NCBI RefSeq assembly: GCF_023517795.1
Contig: NZ_CP082928.1
Span: forward strand, 248,001-312,000
Direction of reading: 5' to 3'
Source: Pseudomonas fulva
GTDB lineage: Bacteria; Pseudomonadota; Gammaproteobacteria; Pseudomonadales; Pseudomonadaceae
DNA: 64,000 nucleotides
Shown here in pieces: positions 57,806 to 64,000 of this stretch (positions are counted from its first letter, which is position 1; the number at the start of each line of letters is the position of its first letter). The notes beneath the pieces are model-generated. The model was not told the origin of the DNA, made no database searches, and worked only from the letters and a program-made list of their open reading frames with translations. The position numbers were made by a program, and so were the translations under genes.

Positions 57806-57860
57806 CTGTGGGAACGGGCCGTGCCCGTGACTTTTTCGCGGGCATGGCCCGCTCCCACAG
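57806..57860. repeat. Extragenic palindrome between convergent genes
   Basis: Arms CTGTGGGAACGGGCCGTGCC and the complementary GGGCATGGCCCGCTCCCACAG surround a short T-rich loop. A half-copy (CACGGGCATGGCCCGCTCCCACA) occurs at about 58018-58041. Both lie between the quinone reductase and the AEC transporter genes. Confidence 0.8.
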
Positions 57861-58048
57861 ATAATCACCAGTCCATAGGGTAGATGATGCTTCACCTCCG
57901 CGGCCCCGCCCCATTCACTGGCCTGCAATTGCAACGGTGGATGAAAAGAGCGTCAGCTACGCGCCCCGATCCACCCTACGGCCCGAGCCATCCTACAGCG
58001 GGTTCGTACGCACGCCTTCACGGGCATGGCCCGCTCCCACAACCCCGT

Positions 58049-58990
58049 TCAGGACGTCCCCGCGCCGATAAACAGCAGCGCTAGGCTGATGGTGACGAAC
58101 GACAGCACGGTGGCCACCAGCAGCGTCGCGCTGCAGCGGTCCTCGAGGCCGAAGCGCTGGCCGAGGATCGGGAAGATGCTCATCATCGGCGAGCAGGCGA
58201 ACAGCACGCCCACCGCCATCATCACCGGGTCGACGCCCGGCACCAGCATGAAGGCGCAAAGCACTGCCAATGGGTGAAGGATCAGCTTGCCGCCCGAGAT
58301 CCACGCCGCATCGAGCCACACGCCGCGGGCCTTCATGCCGAACAGGCCGGCGCCGATCACGAACAGCGCCAGGGGCGCCGACACCCCGGCGAGCATGTCG
58401 ATGGGCTTGAACAGCAACGGGGGAATCTCGATGCCCAGCAGCGATACCCCCAGGCCGATGATGATGCCGACGATCACCGGGTTCTTCAGCAGTCGCCCGA
58501 AGGTCATGCCCAGCACCCTGAGCCCGCCGCCGCCCTGCTGCTTGCCCGCCTCGGCCAGTACCAGCGCCAGGGGAATCATCAGCAGGTTCTCGACCAGCAT
58601 GCCCATGGCCATGCCCAGCACCGCCGGCGAACCGATGGCGGCCGCCACCAGCGGGTAGCCGACGAAACCGCTGTTGGAAACCGACATGCCCATGGCGTTG
58701 ATGGCCGAGCCCGAGAGGTTGTCGCCGCGCAGCCAGCGCGACACGCCGAAGGCCAGGGTGAAGGCCGCCAGGGAGCCGAGCGCGTAGGCGATCAGGTAGC
58801 CGGGCATCAGGGTCTGCTGGATCGGCGAGGTGCCCAGGGTCCTGATCAGCAGCGCCGGCATGGCGAAGGTGATCACGAACGCGCCGATGCCCCGCACCTG
58901 CTCGCGGTTGAGCAGGCCGCCCATGGCCGCGAGGTAGCCGAGGCCGATCAGCAGGAAGATCGGTGCGGTGATCTGGAGGATGTGCAGCAC
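58049..58990 (-). CDS. AEC-family transporter (auxin efflux carrier fold)
   Basis: The 313-residue protein has about ten membrane helices in the AEC two-repeat arrangement, including AMGMSVSNSGFVGYPLVAAAIG, typical of the first crossing, and FACSPMMSIFPILGQRFG near 275. Bacterial AEC proteins carry malonate, malate or other organic acids. The neighbouring fumC and aromatic catabolism genes would suit a dicarboxylate, but this is inference. Confidence 0.85.
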   Translation of the reverse strand: MLHILQITAPIFLLIGLGYLAAMGGLLNREQVRGIGAFVITFAMPALLIRTLGTSPIQQTLMPGYLIAYALGSLAAFTLAFGVSRWLRGDNLSGSAINAMGMSVSNSGFVGYPLVAAAIGSPAVLGMAMGMLVENLLMIPLALVLAEAGKQQGGGGLRVLGMTFGRLLKNPVIVGIIIGLGVSLLGIEIPPLLFKPIDMLAGVSAPLALFVIGAGLFGMKARGVWLDAAWISGGKLILHPLAVLCAFMLVPGVDPVMMAVGVLFACSPMMSIFPILGQRFGLEDRCSATLLVATVLSFVTISLALLFIGAGTS

Positions 58991-58994
58991 GGGT

Positions 58995-60098
58995 TCAGCA
59001 TTCCTTGTCGCAGATGGCGCGGGGCTCTCGGCCAGGGCCTTCGGTCACCAGTTCTCGTTTGTGCAATTGACCGAGGCGGCTGCGGGTTCGCACGAAATCC
59101 TGATGGGCGGAGCCGCGGCACAGGCGCTCGAGACTGAACTCGCTGCACAGCAGCAGCGTGGCGCCGGCATCGTAGGCGATATCCACCAGGTTGATGAAGC
59201 GCTGGCAGGCATCGGTGGGCTGCGAATCCAGGCTCGGCACCCCGGTCAGCGCCAGGCGCGGATAGCGCTGCAGCAGCCAGAGAAAATCCGCCGTGGAGTG
59301 GGCGCTGCCACACAGCTCGGCGAACTCCAGCCAGGCGCGACCGGGCGCCAGGGCCCGCACCTGCAGCGGATGGTGGTTGACGGTCAGGACCTGATCGCGC
59401 TGCGCCTGCTCATCCAGCGCCAGCCAGCGCTGCAGATAAGCCAGCCCGCCGGCCGACTGTGGCCACAGGTATTCGCCCCACTGCTGGGCGTTACCGGGCA
59501 ATTCGCGGTAGTCGGTGCCGGCATCCAGGGCCAGCACCGTGAAACGCTTCTCGAGCATCTCGATGGCCGGAGTGAAGCGCTCGCGGTACAGCGGGTTGGG
59601 GCACAGCCCGGCGGGCGGATAGTTGGAGGTCATCACCAGACCGACGCCCTCCTCGACCAGCACGTCGAGCAACCGGCGCAAGAGCATGGCATCACCGATG
59701 TCATGCACGTGGAATTCGTCGAAGCACAGCAGGCGGATATCCTTGGCCAGCGCGCGGATCGCCAGTACCAGCGGGTCGGGCTGGCCGGCGAACGCCTGCA
59801 TGCGCTGTTGCAACTCCTGCAAGAAGGCGTGGAAATGCACGCGGCGCTTGGCGGTGAACGGCGCCGCGGCGAAGAAGGCATCCATCACGAAGCTCTTGCC
59901 GCGCCCCACGCCACCCCACAGGTACACGCCGGCCGCCGGCTTGCGCAGCCAGCCACGGCGCCCGGCGCACCAGCCCTGCAGCCACTGCCCGAGCGTATCG
60001 ATTGCTTGCTGTTGCTGACTGTCGGCATGAAAACCGCGGGCCTCGAGGGCCGCGGTGAAACCCTGGTGGATGCGCGCGTCGATCTGCTCGGCGGGCAC
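58995..60098 (-). CDS. zapE: Cell-division ATPase ZapE
   Basis: The AFG1-like AAA ATPase stabilises or remodels the Z-ring under stress. Walker A is GGVGRGKSFVMD, Walker B is LLCFDEFHVHDIGDAM, and sensor MTSNYPPAGL follows. The open frame extends upstream to 60185, but that part overlaps pcaG and is not family-like. I place the start at GTG 60098, before PAEQIDARIHQGF, although its ribosome site is weak. The stop is four bases from the AEC start. Confidence 0.88.
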   Translation of the reverse strand: MPAEQIDARIHQGFTAALEARGFHADSQQQQAIDTLGQWLQGWCAGRRGWLRKPAAGVYLWGGVGRGKSFVMDAFFAAAPFTAKRRVHFHAFLQELQQRMQAFAGQPDPLVLAIRALAKDIRLLCFDEFHVHDIGDAMLLRRLLDVLVEEGVGLVMTSNYPPAGLCPNPLYRERFTPAIEMLEKRFTVLALDAGTDYRELPGNAQQWGEYLWPQSAGGLAYLQRWLALDEQAQRDQVLTVNHHPLQVRALAPGRAWLEFAELCGSAHSTADFLWLLQRYPRLALTGVPSLDSQPTDACQRFINLVDIAYDAGATLLLCSEFSLERLCRGSAHQDFVRTRSRLGQLHKRELVTEGPGREPRAICDKEC

Positions 60099-60111
60099 AT
60101 CTAGGTCACTG

Positions 60112-60720
60112 TCAGAAATCAAAAAACACCGTTTCGCCGTCCCCCTGAATGCGTATATCAAATCGGTAGGCCGGTTTGCCGTCAACCTCGCAGCGCCTGG
60201 CGATCAGGGTTTCGCGCCGCGACGGCTGCTCGATCAGGTTGAGCACCGGATCCTTGCCATTGGCCTCGGCTTCGTCTTCGAAATACAGGCGCGTATGCAG
60301 GTGGATATTGATGCCACGGGCGAACAGCGCGACGTTGATATGCGGCGCCATCGGCACACCGGCGGCGTTGTCGACCACACCGGGCTTGACGGTCTGAACC
60401 GTCCACTCGCTGCCGGCATCGAAGGTGGTGGCGGTACGGCCAAACCCGTTGAAGGGTTTGTCCAGATCGTATTCGGCATCGTAACGGCCCAGGTGATCGG
60501 CCTGCCAGAGTTCCAGAAAGGCGTCGCGGACCAGGTGGCCGTTGCCGTCGTAGACGTGACCGATCAGGGTGATGTGCTCGCCCGGCGCACCGGGCTTGGC
60601 CATCTGGTTCCAGATCTCCTGGTCGCGGGTCGGGTTGCCGGCGGCGGCCAGGGCCAGGCCGATATGCACGTAGGGGCCGGCGGTTTGCGAAGCGGTTTCG
60701 GGCAAGAGTTCGACAGGCAT
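60112..60720 (-). CDS. pcaG: Protocatechuate 3,4-dioxygenase alpha subunit
   Basis: The 202-residue subunit pairs with PcaH to open the protocatechuate ring to 3-carboxy-cis,cis-muconate. It begins PVELLPETASQTAGPYVHIG, the typical alpha start, and has the conserved WQADHLGRYD and MAPHINVALFARGINIHLHT stretches. As in other alpha subunits the iron ligands come mostly from PcaH. It follows pcaH by 10 bases. Confidence 0.95.
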   Translation of the reverse strand: MPVELLPETASQTAGPYVHIGLALAAAGNPTRDQEIWNQMAKPGAPGEHITLIGHVYDGNGHLVRDAFLELWQADHLGRYDAEYDLDKPFNGFGRTATTFDAGSEWTVQTVKPGVVDNAAGVPMAPHINVALFARGINIHLHTRLYFEDEAEANGKDPVLNLIEQPSRRETLIARRCEVDGKPAYRFDIRIQGDGETVFFDF

Positions 60721-60730
60721 GGCGGGCTCC

Positions 60731-61444
60731 TCAGCAATTCTCGAAGTGGGTCTTGCGCTGGCCGCGCAGCACGATATCGAAGCGGTAGGCCAGGCAGTCC
60801 ATGGGGTTGGCCATGCTCATGTCGAGCTTGGCGATCAGCGTCTGTACCGCGTCCGGGTTGGCGATCGACTTGACGATCGGGCACAGCGGGATCAGCGGAT
60901 CCCCTTCGAAATACAGCTGAGTGATCAGTTTGGTGGCGATCGACGGGCCACTGATGGAGAAATGGATGTGCGCCGGGCGCCAGTCATTGGGGCCGTTGCG
61001 CCACGGGTACGGGCCTGGCTTGACGGTACGGAAGCTGTAGTTGCCTTCGCTGTCGGTCAGGGCGCGACCGACACCGCCAAAGTTCGGGTCCAGCGGAGCC
61101 AGGTAGCGGTCGTTCTTGTGGCGATAGCGGCCGCCGGCGTTGGCCTGCCACATTTCCACGAAAGTATGGGGGATCGGCTTGCCGTACTGATCCATCACCC
61201 GGCCGCACACCAGAATGCGCTCACCGATGGGCAGGCCGCCGTTGTTGAAATTGAGCAGCAGGTCGTTGTCGTGCCTGCCCATTTTCAAGCGGGTGAAATC
61301 CGGCCCGGTGGTTTCCGAAATCGATTGCGCAATGCTCACCAGCGCCTGGCGCGGTGAACGAGCGATGGAGGTCTTGTAATCGGGGGTGAAGGCTTTGGGG
61401 TGCCAATTGCGATCACGGATGACGAAACGGCTGTCCTCGGACAT
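60731..61444 (-). CDS. pcaH: Protocatechuate 3,4-dioxygenase beta subunit
   Basis: The 237-residue catalytic subunit holds Fe(III) through Tyr in [11 protein letters not shown], Tyr in [10 protein letters not shown], and the two His of [12 protein letters not shown], all present. It opens protocatechuate between the hydroxyls. GGAGCG lies upstream of the ATG. The PcaQ-type operator is about 130 bases upstream, and the regulator gene pcaQ is 1.3 kb away on the same strand. Confidence 0.96.
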   Translation of the reverse strand: MSEDSRFVIRDRNWHPKAFTPDYKTSIARSPRQALVSIAQSISETTGPDFTRLKMGRHDNDLLLNFNNGGLPIGERILVCGRVMDQYGKPIPHTFVEMWQANAGGRYRHKNDRYLAPLDPNFGGVGRALTDSEGNYSFRTVKPGPYPWRNGPNDWRPAHIHFSISGPSIATKLITQLYFEGDPLIPLCPIVKSIANPDAVQTLIAKLDMSMANPMDCLAYRFDIVLRGQRKTHFENC

Positions 61445-61570
61445 GGGACGCTCCTGGTTATTGAAATTGTGGAGTCGCCGGTCATTTGGCGCGCTTGCGC
61501 CGATGCAGGCTCTGCGGGCCATGATCAGATAAAGGGGGCAAGGCGCCTATTGAAAAAATATCGGCCATAC

Positions 61571-61586
61571 ATAACCAAAAGGTTAT
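61571..61586. promoter_or_regulatory. PcaQ-type operator upstream of pcaHG
   Basis: ATAACC-AAAA-GGTTAT is a perfect 16-base inverted repeat 127 bases before the pcaH start. It has the form ATAACC-N4-GGTTA(A/T) described for PcaQ in rhizobia. LysR-type activators bind such palindromes upstream of their targets, and pcaQ is encoded nearby. Confidence 0.8.
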
Positions 61587-61681
61587 TGATGATCGGTATT
61601 CGAGATGACATCGCCGGGTGGCGAAACCGCCAGCCGAGGCGTGCTGATCGGCAGCTACTAGGCAGAAGCGGCCGCTCCCAG

Positions 61682-61759
61682 CGTAGGGTGGACAACGCTC
61701 TTTTTGTCCACCATTGCGATCGCAGAGCGGTGGACGGGTAAAGCGTCGTCCACCCTACG
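61682..61759. repeat. Extragenic palindrome in the SDR-pcaH gap
   Basis: CGTAGGGTGGACAACGCT at the left is complemented by AGCGTCGTCCACCCTACG at the right, with a second inner pair (TTGTCCACC/GGTGGACGG). The gap between the SDR stop (61844) and pcaH thus holds this repeat and the PcaQ operator, and no gene. Confidence 0.8.
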
Positions 61760-61843
61760 AAAGGCCACTTGCGCCACTCAACTGCCAAAATCGACGAAAC
61801 AGCGCTCAAGATCATCAAAAGGTTGTAAGCGCTCGGGGTTGGT

Positions 61844-62641
61844 CTAGTTCTGCACGCTCTGCACCGAGCCACCATCGACGCGCAGGTTGCTGCCGTTGAT
61901 AAACGAGGCGCGCGCCGATACCAGCAAGGCGATTGCCGCCGCCACCTCCTCGGGCTGGCCACGTCGCTGCTGGACGATGCCCGGACGCTCCTCCTTCAGG
62001 AAGCTCTCTACCGCTTCCTCGAAGCTCACGCCCATCTCGTCGGCGCGCTTTTTCATCATGCCGTCGGTCATGCCGGTTTCGATAAAGGCCGGCGCTACCG
62101 TATTGCACAGCACGCCATGGGCGGCTTCCTTGTACGACAGGTTCTTGATGAAGGCCGCCAGCGCGGCCTTGGCCACGTTGTAGACGGCTTCGTCCCAATA
62201 GGGCTGCACGGCGTTTTCCGAAGTGATGCAGACCAGCCGGCCCCAGCCGCGCCGACGCATGGCCGGCACGGTCGCGCGGGCGATACGCACGGCGGTGAAG
62301 AAGTCGGTGTCCCAGGCTTCCTGGTAGTCGGCGTCGGTCAGCGCCAACGGGTCGCCCTTGGCACCGGTCACGCCAGCGGTGTGCACCACGATATCGACTT
62401 GGCCAAAGCGTGCTTCGGCCTGGCGGACCAGGTCATCGACCTCGGCTTGCCGGGTCATGTCCGCGGCGATCAACAGCGGATCACCGGCCAGGCGGGCAGT
62501 GGATTGCTGCAAGGCGTCCTGCTCGCGGTCGGTCAGCACCAGCTTCACGCCCTCTTCCGCCAGCAGGCGCGCGGTCGCCAGACCGATGCCGCCCGCCGCC
62601 CCGGTGATCAGTGCCACACGGTCTTTCAAGCCCAGGTCCAT
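61844..62641 (-). CDS. Short-chain dehydrogenase/reductase
   Basis: The 265-residue SDR has the NAD-binding TGAAGGIGLATA at about 12-23, the NAG-like HTAGV, catalytic Ser in CITSENAVQPYW and Tyr/Lys in EAVYNVAKAAL. The ATG at 62641 has GAGGAG eight bases upstream. It lies between pcaQ and pcaHG on the same strand; in P. aeruginosa these genes adjoin without it. The substrate is unknown, but oxidation of an aromatic alcohol or hydroxy acid feeding protocatechuate is plausible. Confidence 0.85.
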   Translation of the reverse strand: MDLGLKDRVALITGAAGGIGLATARLLAEEGVKLVLTDREQDALQQSTARLAGDPLLIAADMTRQAEVDDLVRQAEARFGQVDIVVHTAGVTGAKGDPLALTDADYQEAWDTDFFTAVRIARATVPAMRRRGWGRLVCITSENAVQPYWDEAVYNVAKAALAAFIKNLSYKEAAHGVLCNTVAPAFIETGMTDGMMKKRADEMGVSFEEAVESFLKEERPGIVQQRRGQPEEVAAAIALLVSARASFINGSNLRVDGGSVQSVQN

Positions 62642-62792
62642 CACGGTTCTCCTCTAGAACTACCAGCAGCGATGCGATGACGTGATCGCCCTTGGCCCGG
62701 TGGCAACGTGGGCGCAGCGAACGCCTGCCTACCGGGGTTCAAAGTGGAAAGCGAGACGGCAGCGGGAGTTCAGGTAATTACCGGGATCGCGC

Positions 62793-63731
62793 TCAGGCAG
62801 AGCAACCGAGGGCGGCGTTTCGCTCGCCGGCCAGTTCCCGCAATGTCTCGCAGCACCACTGCGCTGCCAGCGACAGGGGCAGCGTGGCGTTGCTGCAGAT
62901 GCCCACGGACCCCCCGGGCTCGCGGATACCCAGGGCCAGCTCGGCCAGGTCGCCGTTCTGCAGGTCGAGGCGCACGGCATCGAGCGGTGCCACCCACACC
63001 GCGTCGCTCTGCTGCACGTAGCGGCGGCTGAGCGCCGGCGACAGGGTCTCCAGGCGCTGGCGTGGCTGGGGCACGCCGCATTGCACGAACAGGCTGTCGG
63101 CGTAACGGCGGATGGTGGTGCCAGCCAGCGGCAGCACCGCGGGGTAGTCGCCCAATTGGCTGAGACCGGCATCGCCCAGGGCCAGCAGCGGATGCCCGGG
63201 GCGCACCACCAGGCTCATCGACTCGCTGTACAGATGCTCGAAGGTCAGGCCCTGGATATCCGGGCTGTCGGTCATGCGCCCGACCACCAGGTCCAGTTCG
63301 CCGACACGCAGCTGCGCCAGCAGGTAGGCGCTGGGCCCGGTGGCGACGCTGACCACCAGGGCCGCATGACGCTGGTGCAGGCGCCGCACCACGTCGGGAA
63401 TCAACAAGCTCTCCACGGTGGACAGCACGCCGACGCGCACCTGCCCGGCATCATGTTCGCCACTGCGCAGGCTGTTCACGCCGTCGCGCAGCGCCTGCAC
63501 GCAAGGGCCGGCGTAGCGCATGAAGGCCAGCCCCGCCGAGGTCAGGCTGACGCCCGCCTTGCCGCGCTCGAACAGCGAGGCGTCGAGGATGGCCTCCAGC
63601 TCCTTGAGCGTCTTGGAGATGGCCGGCTGGCTGACGGCCAGGGCGTCGGCGGCCTTGGCGAAACTGCGCTGGCGGGCGATCTCGAGAAAGCAGGTGAGGT
63701 GGCGAAACTTGATGCGGGTGTCGAGGTTCAT
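62793..63731 (-). CDS. pcaQ: LysR-type activator of protocatechuate genes, PcaQ
   Basis: The 312-residue regulator has the LysR helix-turn-helix SFAKAADALAVSQPAISKTL at about 23-42 and an effector domain with VGVLSTVESLLIPDVV and FEHLYSESMSLVV typical of PcaQ. The inner ATG before NLDTRIKFRHLTCFLEIA is the family start. Its likely target is the operator upstream of pcaHG. Effector binding of carboxymuconate-type intermediates is known for other PcaQ proteins. Confidence 0.9.
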   Translation of the reverse strand: MNLDTRIKFRHLTCFLEIARQRSFAKAADALAVSQPAISKTLKELEAILDASLFERGKAGVSLTSAGLAFMRYAGPCVQALRDGVNSLRSGEHDAGQVRVGVLSTVESLLIPDVVRRLHQRHAALVVSVATGPSAYLLAQLRVGELDLVVGRMTDSPDIQGLTFEHLYSESMSLVVRPGHPLLALGDAGLSQLGDYPAVLPLAGTTIRRYADSLFVQCGVPQPRQRLETLSPALSRRYVQQSDAVWVAPLDAVRLDLQNGDLAELALGIREPGGSVGICSNATLPLSLAAQWCCETLRELAGERNAALGCSA

Positions 63732-64000
63732 GGCCGGAACACGTTGATTGGGGCGCGGCCACAGTAGCAGAACCCCACGGCCGCTGCCGGCCCGCCGCGG
63801 GCCGTTCGCGATCTGCAACACCGTGCCCGTTTCAGCGGCGGACCAACGACCTGCTCCGCAGCCGGGCAACCTGGCAAAAACCCTGCACCTGAAAGCCTTC
63901 CGGCGTACCTGCGAGATGCTGCCGCAAGTATCTGGGCCTGGGCGATACTTTTACTTTCGCCATGAAATATCGAACGGCAGGTCGATCAATAAAAAACAGC
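63732..64000. other. Region upstream of pcaQ to the window end
   Basis: It contains the pcaQ promoter side. No gene, repeat or clear second PcaQ palindrome was recognised. Confidence 0.4.

Overview
The window looks like a Pseudomonas chromosome. Three things point there: the block thrS-infC-rpmI-rplT-pheS-pheT-ihfA-merR, flanked by tRNA-Pro and tRNA-Val genes; the neighbouring pair of PA2778/PA2779-type genes; and the pcaQ-pcaHG and hppD-hmgA-fahA-maiA-aroP catabolic clusters. GC-rich coding and many REP-like palindromes between genes fit this. The species cannot be named from the sequence alone.

Left part (1-26.1 kb) is accessory in character. It opens with a decayed IS5-family transposase. 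A two-gene RNA-repair cassette follows (ATP-dependent RNA ligase plus HD-phosphohydrolase/polynucleotide kinase). Next come a CheY-like receiver, a soluble histidine kinase, and an 8.7-kb gene for a cyclic beta-1,2-glucan synthase. A CsbD-like small protein, a small unknown protein and a Crp/Fnr regulator lie directly behind the synthase. On the other strand are a PAS-rich hybrid kinase with no standard start codon and a NIT-domain chemoreceptor. Then an intact IS3-family element cuts off the 3' end of a secreted-type gene, and an excisionase-like gene and a tyrosine integrase stop just short of a tRNA-Pro(GGG) gene. The layout suggests a mosaic island whose right edge is the tRNA.

Middle part (26.1-36 kb) is conserved core: translation genes on the minus strand, with infC starting at AUU inside the thrS-infC junction, and a strong hairpin terminator between rplT and pheS.

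Right part (36-64 kb) is metabolic core. It holds the divergent pair yafC/dkgB, arfB, an HBM-like chemoreceptor, and a complete tyrosine/homogentisate pathway (hppD, hmgA, fahA, maiA) with the aromatic amino acid permease aroP. An almost perfect PhhR/TyrR box lies upstream of hppD. Further on are an MsbA-like ABC exporter, a DsbA-like protein, trhO, an alcohol dehydrogenase, bolA, fumC, a quinone reductase, an AEC transporter and zapE. The protocatechuate 3,4-dioxygenase genes pcaHG follow, with a perfect PcaQ-type operator, then an SDR gene and pcaQ. Homogentisate breakdown yields fumarate and acetoacetate, so fumC is a sensible neighbour.

The findings I rate highest are the RNA-repair cassette, the glucan synthase/CsbD/Crp block, the missing start codon of the hybrid kinase, and the two operator sites (PhhR and PcaQ).
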